Shown piece by piece: positions 1 to 7,591 of a stretch of 64,000 nt of DNA. Source of the DNA: Paenibacillus_I sp035510375 (GTDB lineage: Bacteria > Bacillota > Bacilli > Paenibacillales > Paenibacillaceae); assembly GCF_035510375.1 (NCBI RefSeq), contig NZ_DATKHG010000012.1; one strand, given 5' to 3'. The translations under genes and the position numbers were made by a program. Position 1 is the first letter of the stretch; the number at the start of each line of letters is the position of its first letter. The notes under the pieces are model-generated. The model ran no database searches. It was not told the origin of the DNA and saw only the letters and a program-made list of their open reading frames with translations.

Positions 1-301
1 CGATCGCGCTGGTGCCTTTTTCCGGACGGGAAATGAGAAACATGGCGAGAAACCACTTGCGAAGCGGCGTGCGGCTGCCCTCCATCACCGTGCCGACGAG
101 CAGGGAGGTCTGATGGCCGCATCCGCTGCATTCGTAAAGCAAACGCCGGCAGCGGAGCGCATAAGCCTGCGTGTGGCTGCAGCGTGGGCAAACGAAGCCG
201 GCAGGCCATTTGGCTGAAAATAACGCGTCCACGCATGCCCCCTCCGAAGCAAACCGGTCGCAAAAAGACTCGTAATCCCCGGACACCGCCGCTGCCTCCA
301 T
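1..301 (-). CDS. IS1595-type transposase, 5' part (runs off window)
   Basis: The first 100 codons of a minus-strand gene that continues past the left edge. The residues CPRC (about 40-43) and CSGC (about 62-65) form a zinc ribbon, followed by HQTSLLVGTVMEGSRTPL. This is the arrangement of the N-terminal zinc-ribbon domain of IS1595/ISXO2-like transposases; the DDE catalytic domain would lie outside the window. The ATG at 301 is preceded by AGGGAGG with a 7-nt gap. The ATG at 308 is out of frame and too close to that site. The inverted repeats cannot be seen. The gene starts just downstream of two LexA-like boxes. The family assignment is firm; whether the element is intact is unknown. Confidence 0.85.
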   Translation of the reverse strand, partial: MEAAAVSGDYESFCDRFASEGACVDALFSAKWPAGFVCPRCSHTQAYALRCRRLLYECSGCGHQTSLLVGTVMEGSRTPLRKWFLAMFLISRPEKGTSAI

Positions 302-320
302 ACGCCATCCTCCCTATAAT

Positions 321-364
321 AGAACAAGTGTTCTTATAAACAAATTATAGCAAACACTTGTTCT
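321..364. promoter_or_regulatory. Two LexA (DinR)-like boxes
   Basis: AGAACAAGTGTTCT at 321-334 fits the Gram-positive LexA pattern GAAC-N4-GTTC perfectly. The minus-strand GAACAAGTGTTT at 363-352 fits with one mismatch. The two sites flank the -10 of the minus-strand promoter, a classic repressor position. LexA identity is inferred from the motif; another dyad-binding repressor is possible. Confidence 0.6.
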
Positions 365-372
365 GATTTCAA
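344..372 (-). promoter_or_regulatory. Sigma-A promoter of the transposase
   Basis: On the minus strand, TTGAAA (372-367), a 17-bp spacer and TATAAT (349-344) lie about 43 bp upstream of the transposase ATG. Spacing is ideal and the -10 is perfect. The second LexA-like box sits inside the spacer. Confidence 0.7.
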
Positions 373-771
373 GATGAAAATGAAAAAAAAGTGCGCTTTT
401 TTGGAAGTGGTTGATTGTTGGCGCTCGATTTTTTTGATCCTGGTTCAAGGGGATAGCTGGTTACGAGGGAGTGGCCGGTCGGCTACGATTGGTCGGGATC
501 GGTTCTTCCTGTTTGGAAGGGATAATGCTCAGAGGTAGCTGGAGGAAGAGGATCTCACCAAACAAACGTTAGATGAAACGCCACGCCGACAACTCCAAGC
601 TAACGCAGAAGCCAGCGTACCGAAGCCAGAGTCCTGAATGAACGGGATAATGCTCATAAGCGCGGCGAAAAGAATGTCCCGTTAGGCTAATGAGAAATGA
701 GATTGGTCGCCGGGGGTGTTGTTTGACCGGCGATTTTGATATAGTAGGGGATAAAACGAACGAACCAACTT
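373..771. other. Non-coding interval with two copies of a short dispersed motif
   Basis: No convincing gene was found in about 400 bp. GGGATAATGCTCAGAGG (529-545) and GGGATAATGCTCATAAG (644-660) are related to each other and to GGGATAATGCGCAGAGG at 31556-31572. The first copy follows a small TTCC-N5-GGAA dyad. No clear promoter for the following gene was recognised. Confidence 0.5.
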
Positions 772-2148
772 ATGGGAAGGGTCGGATGCGCGGTGGGAAT
801 GCCTTCGGAACCGGACGAACGTACGGCGGACAGCAGGGAGCGGGTTCCGCTCAAGCGGATACTGGCGTTTTTTGTGCCCCTCGGCTTGTCCGCCAGCCTT
901 GTATCGCTTTCGCACGTTATCATTAACGGCACGCTAGCTCGATCGGACGCGCCGGAGGCGGTTATTGCCGCCTACACGATTGCCATGAGTATATTTATTA
1001 TAACGGAGCGTCCCGCTGTATTTCTGCGGCAGACCTGCTCGGCGCTGGCCGCTGACCGCACTGCTTTCAGGGCGGTCGGCCGCGTGACGGCGCTGATTCT
1101 GCTTTTTACGCTCGCGTTCGGCCTCGTCGTTTCGTATACACCGGCCGGCAGAATTCTGTTTACGAATTTGTTCAATGCTGACGAAACATTGCTGGGACGG
1201 GTGCTGGACAGCTATCGCATCCTGATTTTCGTTACGATTTTTTCCGCCGTCCGCTGCTTATACCACGGCATCATTATTCGTAATATGCAAACGAAATGGC
1301 TGACGATCGGAATGCTTGTCCGGCTCTGCGTCATGTATTTGATTTCGCTGTTTTTCATGCTCGGGCCGTACGGCATTGACGGCCAAGCCGGAGCGGTTAT
1401 TTTCCTGTCCGGCATGCTCGTGGAAGCGGTCGTCAGTTATTTTGAAGGCAGAAGAATATTGAGGGGCATGCCTGAAAAGCTCGCGCAATCGACTGTACGC
1501 AAGGCGAAGGACGTGCTTCCGTTCTATCGGCCGCTTGTCGTTACGTCGTTCATATCGGTCGTTATCGGACCGGCGATCAATGCCATGCTGGGCAAGACTG
1601 CGGATATCGAACTGGCGATCGCTTCCTATGCTGTCGCCTTAAGTATCACCAACATCGTTGTAAGTTTCTACACTTATGTGCACCAAATCGTGCTCAACTT
1701 CTACCGTACCGACCCCGCTGCGGTGCGGAGTTTCACGCTGCTGTTCAACCTGCTGCCCGCGGCGGCGATTGCCGTTATCGCTTATACGCCTGTCGGGCCG
1801 CCCGTTGTCGGAGGCGTGATAGGCAGCGAAGGCGCATTGCTTGATGAGAGTCTGCGCGTGCTGCGCGTTTTTGTGCTGTTCGCGGCGCTTTTTCCGTGGG
1901 TCGACTATGGCAACGGGCTCGTGATGCTGAACAAACGAACGAGATATATGGCATTTTCCCAACTGGGGAACGTCGGGATGACGCTGCTTGCGCTTGTCGT
2001 TGCGGTTGCGGCGGCTCCGTCCTGGAACGGGCTTGTCGGCGCGCTTGCGCAGTCAAGCGGCTTGGTCGGGGAATTGCTCGTTCTTATCGTGCTGCTCCGG
2101 CGATTTGAAAAGCGGTCGCCGCAAATTGCGGGACAAATCAGTCCGTGA
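772..2148 (+). CDS. MATE/MOP-superfamily multi-spanning membrane protein
   Basis: A 458-aa protein made almost entirely of hydrophobic segments separated by short basic loops, about twelve predicted spans starting near residue 30 (LAFFVPLGLSASLVSLSHV). The pattern and length resemble MATE or MviN-like flippases of the MOP superfamily, but no substrate can be read from the sequence. The start is uncertain: ATG 772 and ATG 799 both lack a well-spaced Shine-Dalgarno sequence, and the first hydrophobic segment lies well downstream of both. The 3' end overlaps the convergent AraC gene by 11 bp, so the two share no terminator space. It could be a drug or a polysaccharide exporter. Confidence 0.7.
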   Translation: MGRVGCAVGMPSEPDERTADSRERVPLKRILAFFVPLGLSASLVSLSHVIINGTLARSDAPEAVIAAYTIAMSIFIITERPAVFLRQTCSALAADRTAFRAVGRVTALILLFTLAFGLVVSYTPAGRILFTNLFNADETLLGRVLDSYRILIFVTIFSAVRCLYHGIIIRNMQTKWLTIGMLVRLCVMYLISLFFMLGPYGIDGQAGAVIFLSGMLVEAVVSYFEGRRILRGMPEKLAQSTVRKAKDVLPFYRPLVVTSFISVVIGPAINAMLGKTADIELAIASYAVALSITNIVVSFYTYVHQIVLNFYRTDPAAVRSFTLLFNLLPAAAIAVIAYTPVGPPVVGGVIGSEGALLDESLRVLRVFVLFAALFPWVDYGNGLVMLNKRTRYMAFSQLGNVGMTLLALVVAVAAAPSWNGLVGALAQSSGLVGELLVLIVLLRRFEKRSPQIAGQISP

Positions 2149-3019
2149 GGAAGCTACGCTTGTAGCCTGCCGGCGTAACGCCCGTCAACCGCTTGAACAT
2201 CCTGTGAAAATGCGGCAGGCTCCGGAACCCGCAGCGCTCCGCAATCTCGCCTACACCGTCCTCGGTCTCCTGCAGAAGCTCCTTTGCCCTTACAATCCGT
2301 TTGGCCGTCACATATTCCGTCACGTTCAAGCCCGTTAACTGCTTGAACACCCGAGAGAAATGCGCGGGTGTCACGGCTGCTGAACGCGCAAGCGCGGATA
2401 AGGTCAAATCGTCCTCCGGCTTCTCGTCGATCCGGTGCAATACCCGGTTCATCCATGCCGGGCCGCGTCCGGCGGCCTCGCGCGCCTTTACGCCTTCCGG
2501 TGGCAATATCGTGCGGTTGATCTGCAGCAGTATGCGCTGCAGCTGCAGATGGACGGCCTGACGGTGTCCGGGCAGTCCCTCCTCAAGCTCCGCGTGCAGT
2601 TCGTCGATCAAACGCTCCAATTGCGCGCCGTCTTTCTCCGCCAACCGAAGCCGGTAAGTTTTGCCTTTCTTTGCATGCTCGAAGCAGCGCAAGGAAGGGA
2701 AGGCGTCTCCGAGCGCCGGCTGCTGTACGAAAGCTCCGCTGAAGAATAACGCGGTCGAGTTAATGGGATTGCTCTCATCCGAGAAGGAACGGTGTATCGT
2801 GTTGGAGGGGATGATGAACAGATCGCCCTCTTGTTTACCGTAAAGCGTCCGATCGATAAAAAACGTTCCTTCGCCCCGGTGGACGTACACGATCTCATAC
2901 CAATCGTGCAGGTGATCCGGAAGCTCGGTCGCCGTATGCTTCGTTTGCCTGTAGTTGCAGTTGAAAGGAAACGGCGAGCTTAAGTCGAACCATTTTCGCA
3001 GGGGAACTGCTGCTGTCAC
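2138..3019 (-). CDS. AraC-family regulator (AraC_binding cupin plus HTH)
   Basis: A sugar-sensing style AraC regulator. An N-terminal cupin (HLHDWYEIVYVHRGEGTFFID, GDLFIIPSNTIHRS) is followed by two helix-turn-helix motifs near the C terminus, ending CGFRSLPHFHRMFKRLTGVTPAGYKRS, the typical AraC signature. AAGGAG with a 9-nt gap points to the GTG at 3019. An in-frame ATG at 3061 would add 14 residues but has no ribosome site. It is divergent from uxaB-uxaA, so control of galacturonate catabolism is the simplest guess. It overlaps the preceding convergent gene by 11 bp. Confidence 0.85.
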   Translation of the reverse strand: MTAAVPLRKWFDLSSPFPFNCNYRQTKHTATELPDHLHDWYEIVYVHRGEGTFFIDRTLYGKQEGDLFIIPSNTIHRSFSDESNPINSTALFFSGAFVQQPALGDAFPSLRCFEHAKKGKTYRLRLAEKDGAQLERLIDELHAELEEGLPGHRQAVHLQLQRILLQINRTILPPEGVKAREAAGRGPAWMNRVLHRIDEKPEDDLTLSALARSAAVTPAHFSRVFKQLTGLNVTEYVTAKRIVRAKELLQETEDGVGEIAERCGFRSLPHFHRMFKRLTGVTPAGYKRSFLTD

Positions 3020-3083
3020 GTCTTTCATCTCCTTGCATACCTTTGGGAATAAATTGTACATGAAATCGGAATTGAAATTCTTA

Positions 3084-3165
3084 TGATATCGCTGCCATTA
3101 TATCAAAATCGGGTATGTTTTTGCGTGAATCCGTTATTTTACTATTCTTTTTTCATTTTTATAAT
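3084..3165 (+). promoter_or_regulatory. uxaBA promoter region with candidate cre
   Basis: TTTTAC (3137-3142), 17 bp, TATAAT (3160-3165) forms a plausible sigma-A promoter ahead of uxaB. Upstream, TGATATCGCTGCCA (3084-3097) matches the CcpA cre core TGNAANCGNNNNCA except at position 4. CcpA control of uronate use is common in bacilli; here it is inferred only. Confidence 0.4.
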
Positions 3166-3198
3166 GAAATGAAGAGGATTCGCGAGGGAGTGAGGACG

Positions 3199-4698
3199 AT
3201 GGAAACGCTTAGCCGACGCTTGCTGGATTCCCGGGAGCGGGAGCTGCATGATTCGCTGCTCAGGGAGCCCGTCACCGTGCTGCAGGTCGGGGAGGGCAAT
3301 TTTCTGCGCGGGTTTACGGATTGGATGTTGCACGAGTGCCGCAAGCAGGGGCTGTTCAACGGCGGTGTCGCCGTGACGCAGCCCCGTCCGGCGGGACGGG
3401 AGAAAATAGAGGCGCTTGCCGCCCAGGACGGACTGTATACGCTCGTCACGCGCGGCTTGGAGAGGGGCGAACCGGTGGAACGGCGCGAAATCGTATCCGT
3501 TTTCACCGAGGCGTTCGATGCGTATTCCGAATGGGAGCGGTTCGTCGAGCTTGCCGAGCGTCCGGAGCTGCGCTTTGTCGTTTCCAATACGACGGAGGCG
3601 GGCCTTGCCTATGTGCCGGAGAAGGTTGCGGAGGGCGAACCGATCGCCTCTTTTCCCGGCAAGGCGGCTTATTTGCTGTATCGCCGCTTCCTGCGCTTCG
3701 GCGGCGAGCCGGGCCGCGGCTTGATATGGCTGCCTTGCGAGCTTCTGGAGCGCAACGGGGACGAACTGAAGCGATGCATTATGCGGCACAGCCGGGATTG
3801 GGGGTTGCCGGAGGCGTTCGAGAAATGGGTGGAGACGGAGAACCGTTTCCTGAATTCGCTGGTTGACCGCATCGTAACCGGCTATCCGGAAGGTTTGGCT
3901 GAGGAATGGTTTGGTGAGTGGGGCTATCTCGACCGGCTGCTGAATACGGCGGAGCCTTATCATTTCTGGGCGATTGAAGCGGAGTCGGAGCTTGAACGGG
4001 AGCTGCCGCTCAAGCAAGCCGGACTCAACGTCGTTTGGACGGACGATCTGAAGCCTTACCAGCTCAGAAAAGTGCGCATCCTGAACGGAGCGCACACACT
4101 GATGGCGCCGATCGGCATTCTGCATGGATTCGAGCATGTGGGAGAGCTTATGGCGGATACGGATTTCGGTGCATTTGTTGCCGGCGCGGTCGAACAGGAG
4201 ATTATTCCGACGCTGCCGCTCGGCCGGGAGGCGCTTCAAGCCTACGCCGCGGATGTGTTTGACCGGTTCCGCAACCCGTATCTGCGTCACCGGCTTGCGG
4301 ACATCGCGATGAACGGCTTGAGCAAGTTCAAGGTACGGCTCCTGACCTCAATCGCCCATTATGCCGAACAGGGTTTGCCGGTGCCGGAGCGGCTCGTTCG
4401 CGGGGTAGCGGGCATGCTCCGTTACTACCGCACGGAACGATCGGCGGACGGGAGTTTCGAGGGCGTCACGCTGACCGGGCGGACGTATGCGGTGCGGGAT
4501 GACGGTGCCGCGGTTGACGCGTTGGCGCAAGCGTGGCGGACGGCAACGCGTGAAGCGTGTTCGGGCAGCGAAACGGCCGGCCGGCTGCTTGCGCTGACTG
4601 GCGTATGGGGGCGCGATTTAACCGCATGGCCGGGATTCGCCGAAGCCGTAGGATCCGTCCTGGCGGAATGGGAAACAAGGGAGGCAGCCGGGCGATGA
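3199..4698 (+). CDS. uxaB: Tagaturonate reductase (altronate oxidoreductase)
   Basis: A 499-aa NAD-dependent mannitol-dehydrogenase-superfamily enzyme converting D-tagaturonate to D-altronate in galacturonate breakdown. The N-terminal nucleotide-binding stretch VTVLQVGEGNFLRGF, the central ERFVELAERPELRFVVSNTTEAG and the C-terminal segment YQLRKVRILNGAHTLMAPIGILHGFEHVGE are typical UxaB features; E. coli UxaB is about 480 residues. ATG 3199 is preceded by GGGAG with an 8-nt gap; the open frame extends upstream to 3115 but that part has no matching start. The stop overlaps the uxaA start (ATGA), indicating translational coupling. Confidence 0.93.
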   Translation: METLSRRLLDSRERELHDSLLREPVTVLQVGEGNFLRGFTDWMLHECRKQGLFNGGVAVTQPRPAGREKIEALAAQDGLYTLVTRGLERGEPVERREIVSVFTEAFDAYSEWERFVELAERPELRFVVSNTTEAGLAYVPEKVAEGEPIASFPGKAAYLLYRRFLRFGGEPGRGLIWLPCELLERNGDELKRCIMRHSRDWGLPEAFEKWVETENRFLNSLVDRIVTGYPEGLAEEWFGEWGYLDRLLNTAEPYHFWAIEAESELERELPLKQAGLNVVWTDDLKPYQLRKVRILNGAHTLMAPIGILHGFEHVGELMADTDFGAFVAGAVEQEIIPTLPLGREALQAYAADVFDRFRNPYLRHRLADIAMNGLSKFKVRLLTSIAHYAEQGLPVPERLVRGVAGMLRYYRTERSADGSFEGVTLTGRTYAVRDDGAAVDALAQAWRTATREACSGSETAGRLLALTGVWGRDLTAWPGFAEAVGSVLAEWETREAAGR

Positions 4699-6206
4699 AC
4701 GATTGGATACGGTTGAATGAGCGGGATCATGTCGTCATCGCGCTGCGGCCGCTTGCCAAAGGCGGGGCGCTGACGCTTCCCGGGGCGGGCGGCGTAACGG
4801 TTCGCGAGGACGTGCCGAAAGGGCATAAAGTGCTGATCCGCCCGGTTCGCGAAGGCGAGCATGTACTGAAATTCGGTTATTCGATCGGCAAAGCGAAGAC
4901 GGATTTGGCGCCGGGCGAATGGGTGCATTCCCACAACCTGGAGACCGGTTTGAGCGGCTTTCTGGAATACCGGTACGAGCCGGCGGCCGATGCGGACGGA
5001 ACTGACGCATCGGCAGCTTCGCAGACCGGGCGGGAGCGCAGCTTTGAAGGTTATGTGCGGGAAGGCGGCGAGGTCGGGATCCGCAACGAAATCTGGATTA
5101 TCAACACCGTCGGCTGCATCAACAAAACATGCGAGGTGATCGCGCGGAAAGCGGAAGCGCTGTACGGCGGGCGGGTGGACGGCATCCACCATTTCGCCCA
5201 TCCGTTCGGCTGCTCGCAGCTCGGCGACGATTTGACGCATACGCAAAAGCTGCTGGCGTCGCTCGTCAATCATCCGAACGCGGGCGGCGTGCTGGTCGTC
5301 GGGCTCGGCTGCGAGAACAATCAGATCGGCGCGTTCCGACAAGCGATCGGCGAACAGCCGCCCGGGCGTGTGAAGTACATGCGCGCACAGGATGTCGACG
5401 ACGAGCTGGAAACCGGCCTTTCATTAATCGGCGAGCTGGTTGAATATGCGGAGCGTTTCGAGCGCCGGCCCGTGCCGGTGTCGAAGCTGAAGCTCGGCTT
5501 GAAATGCGGCGGCTCGGACGGCCTTTCCGGCATTACGGCGAATCCTCTCGTCGGAGCCGTGTCGGATCGTCTGGTGTCGGCCGGCGGAACGGCCGTCCTT
5601 ACGGAGGTGCCGGAAATGTTCGGCGCCGAGACGATTCTGATGAACCGGGCGGCGGATGAGCGGGTTTTCCGGGAAATCGTGGAGCTGGTCGACGGGTTCA
5701 AGCGGTATTTTATCCGGCACGGGCAGCCCATTTACGAGAATCCGTCGCCCGGCAACAAGGACGGCGGCATAACGACGCTCGAGGAAAAGTCGCTCGGCTG
5801 CACGCAAAAGGGCGGACATGCGAAGGTAACCGATGTCGTCGCTTATGGGGAAAGGCTCCGGAAGGCCGGCTTGAATCTGCTGGAGGCGCCGGGCAACGAT
5901 CTGGTGTCGGTTACGGCATTGGCGGCGGCCGGCGCTCATATCGTCCTGTTCACGACCGGCAGAGGGACGCCCTTCGGCGGCCCGGTGCCGACCGTGAAAA
6001 TATCAACGAACAGCGAATTGGCCGACCGCAAGCGCAATTGGATCGACTTCGACGCCGGCCGGCTGCTGACGGATGGAAGCATGGAGACGCTCGCGGGGGA
6101 GCTGTGGGAGGAACTGCTCCGGGTCGCCTCCGGCGAGCGACTTACGCTGAACGAGCGGAACGGCTTTCGCGAGATCGCCATTTTCAAGGACGGGGTCATT
6201 CTCTAG
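4695..6206 (+). CDS. uxaA: Altronate dehydratase
   Basis: A 503-aa protein with an N-terminal SAF domain (about 1-100) and a C-terminal D-galactarate dehydratase/altronate hydrolase domain. It dehydrates D-altronate to 2-keto-3-deoxygluconate, the step after UxaB. Diagnostic stretches are RNEIWIINTVGCINKTC, HPFGCSQLGDD, VVGLGCENNQ and GLKCGGSDGLSGITANP. Length matches the family (about 495). It starts within the uxaB stop codon. No uxaC, kdgK or kdgA gene is nearby, so the rest of the pathway must be encoded elsewhere. Confidence 0.95.
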   Translation: MNDWIRLNERDHVVIALRPLAKGGALTLPGAGGVTVREDVPKGHKVLIRPVREGEHVLKFGYSIGKAKTDLAPGEWVHSHNLETGLSGFLEYRYEPAADADGTDASAASQTGRERSFEGYVREGGEVGIRNEIWIINTVGCINKTCEVIARKAEALYGGRVDGIHHFAHPFGCSQLGDDLTHTQKLLASLVNHPNAGGVLVVGLGCENNQIGAFRQAIGEQPPGRVKYMRAQDVDDELETGLSLIGELVEYAERFERRPVPVSKLKLGLKCGGSDGLSGITANPLVGAVSDRLVSAGGTAVLTEVPEMFGAETILMNRAADERVFREIVELVDGFKRYFIRHGQPIYENPSPGNKDGGITTLEEKSLGCTQKGGHAKVTDVVAYGERLRKAGLNLLEAPGNDLVSVTALAAAGAHIVLFTTGRGTPFGGPVPTVKISTNSELADRKRNWIDFDAGRLLTDGSMETLAGELWEELLRVASGERLTLNERNGFREIAIFKDGVIL

Positions 6207-6271
6207 CCGGCTCTCTTCGTTTATAATGATGGGGGCCAGCCGCGAGCCGGCGCTATAGACAGACAGAGGAG

Positions 6272-7024
6272 ATGGAATCCGACTTGAACCAGGATGCGAG
6301 CTTGCAGCCGCGCAAAGCCGTTTTTTTCGATTTGGACGATACGTTATACGACCAGCTTGTTCCGTTCCGGAATGCCGTTGCCGAGCATTTGCCGGAGCAT
6401 GCCGAGAGCCTGCCGGCGGACGGGCTTTTTCGTGCTTTTCGCCGGCACAGCGATTTGTTGTGGGAGCCCTATGCCGGCGGCGAGCTGCCGCTCGAGACGA
6501 TGCGGGTCATGCGGCTGGTGCGCGCGTTTGCCGATTTCGGCGTGACGATTGACGAGCGGATATCGGTATCCGTTCAGGAGGCGTACGAAGCCGGGCAGGG
6601 AAGGATCCGTTTCCTGCCGGGTGTGGAAGCCTGCTTTAGCGAACTGGCGCGCAGCGGCTATCGGATCGGCGTCATTACGAACGGACCGGAGCAGCACCAA
6701 TGGCGGAAAATCCGGGCGCTCGGACTCGACCGGATTGTCCCCCGGGAGATGGTGTTCATTTCCGGAGCGGTCGGTTTGACCAAGCCGGATCCCAGGCTTT
6801 TTGAGCACGTCAACCGGTTGTCCGGAACCGATCCGGAGCAGTGCATCTTTGTCGGCGATTCGTGGGAGAACGATATGCTCGGAGCCCGCAATGCCGGCTG
6901 GCGAGGCGTCTGGTTCAACCCTCGCGGCAACCGGCCGGGCGAGGATTACGCACCGCACTTGATCGTTTCCGATTTTACGGATTTGGCGGCGTTCATTATT
7001 AAGTCGGAGGAGCAATGCCTGTAA
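6272..7024 (+). CDS. HAD-superfamily hydrolase (YjjG-like phosphatase)
   Basis: A 250-aa haloacid-dehalogenase-type phosphatase. Motif I is FFDLDDTLYD (about 18-27), motif II is VITNG (about 135), motif III is the Lys of TKPDP (about 171) and motif IV is GDSWEND (about 194). A helical cap lies between motifs I and II, as in subclass I enzymes such as YjjG and YfnB nucleotidases. The substrate cannot be told. GAGGAG abuts the ATG at 6272; TTG 6284 is an alternative with a 12-nt gap. The gene is followed by a strong terminator and may be read through from uxaBA. Confidence 0.85.
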   Translation: MESDLNQDASLQPRKAVFFDLDDTLYDQLVPFRNAVAEHLPEHAESLPADGLFRAFRRHSDLLWEPYAGGELPLETMRVMRLVRAFADFGVTIDERISVSVQEAYEAGQGRIRFLPGVEACFSELARSGYRIGVITNGPEQHQWRKIRALGLDRIVPREMVFISGAVGLTKPDPRLFEHVNRLSGTDPEQCIFVGDSWENDMLGARNAGWRGVWFNPRGNRPGEDYAPHLIVSDFTDLAAFIIKSEEQCL

Positions 7025-7062
7025 AAAAATGAACGGAAGTTCATAGAGCGGTATTCAATAAA

Positions 7063-7100
7063 GGACCGTCGGCGCCCCCGTGCGCCGACGGTCCTTGTTT
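7063..7100 (+). terminator. Rho-independent terminator
   Basis: A 13-bp perfect stem (GGACCGTCGGCGC, 7063-7075, and its complement, 7082-7094) with a 6-nt loop, followed by TTGTTT. It closes the uxaBA-HAD unit. Confidence 0.9.
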
Positions 7101-7240
7101 CATTGCCGGCGGGCGGAACGAGCGAAAATTTTCCTGCAAAGCAGACATTCGAGGGTCAGGCATGTCATATTTTCTTACTATATCAGTTTTTTTAAAGGGT
7201 GATATAAGGAAAAGCAATACATAAATCCGCGCTCGTTTGA

Positions 7241-7269
7241 TTGACTCTCTGCATATTGTGTAATATTAT
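7241..7269 (+). promoter_or_regulatory. Sigma-A promoter of the nas leader
   Basis: TTGACT (7241-7246), a 17-bp spacer and TATTAT (7264-7269). This is the only strong promoter between the upstream terminator and nasB, and it begins an unusually long leader of roughly 310 nt. Confidence 0.75.
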
Positions 7270-7275
7270 TTAACA
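7259..7275. promoter_or_regulatory. GlnR/TnrA box over the -10
   Basis: TGTAATATTATTTAACA matches the bacillar GlnR/TnrA operator TGTNANAWWWTNTNACA at every defined position. It overlaps the -10 (7264-7269). That location is typical of repression by GlnR; TnrA activation sites usually lie further upstream. It ties the downstream nitrate reductase genes to nitrogen status. Confidence 0.75.
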
Positions 7276-7351
7276 TATAAAAAGAAAATTCGTAACCGCA
7301 GTGTAAGGTTATCTATTGAGCGTCAAAGAGAAGCGCAAAGGAGTGAGTGAA

Positions 7352-7480
7352 ATGAAATGGTTTCTAACCATCGCTGCATTTCTCACGGTATCCAAGGTGT
7401 CCGCCGTAGATGATTGCGTGACTAATATCAATGATTCATTTGAAGGAAACGCAGGCTATTGGAAGCCGTCTCTCCGATAA
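7352..7480 (+). CDS. 42-aa putative secreted peptide in the nas leader
   Basis: An ORF of 42 codons preceded by AAAGGAG with an 8-nt gap. The first 18 residues (MKWFLTIAAFLTVSKVSA) look like a short signal sequence with an Ala-x-Ser-Ala type end. The remainder is acidic and polar with a single Cys (VDDCVTNINDSFEG) and ends WKPSLR. It resembles no family I recognise. It lies between the GlnR-boxed promoter and a terminator-like hairpin, so it is either a nitrogen-regulated secreted micro-protein or a leader peptide whose translation influences the hairpin. Confidence 0.5.
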   Translation: MKWFLTIAAFLTVSKVSAVDDCVTNINDSFEGNAGYWKPSLR

Positions 7481-7522
7481 CGGTTCGCGAAACCGAGATA
7501 ATCTGAGCTTTAGGAGACGAAG

Positions 7523-7550
7523 GGGGGGCCTGGGACGGCTCCCCTTTTTT
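7523..7550 (+). terminator. Terminator or attenuator ahead of nasB
   Basis: GGGGGGCC (7523-7530) pairs with GGCTCCCC (7537-7544, one G-U) and is followed by six T. It stands 41 nt before the nasB start with no new promoter seen after it, so it more likely acts as an attenuator than as a simple end. A second small dyad (CGGTT...AACCG, from about 7481) precedes it. Confidence 0.65.
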
Positions 7551-7591
7551 CATGCACATACCGATAGGGACAGGGATGAGGAGTGGAGCAG

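Noticed and set aside
85..327. An 80-codon minus-strand frame overlapping the transposase start
   Set aside because: Different frame from the zinc-ribbon protein; it starts upstream of the ribosome site and shows no zinc motif.
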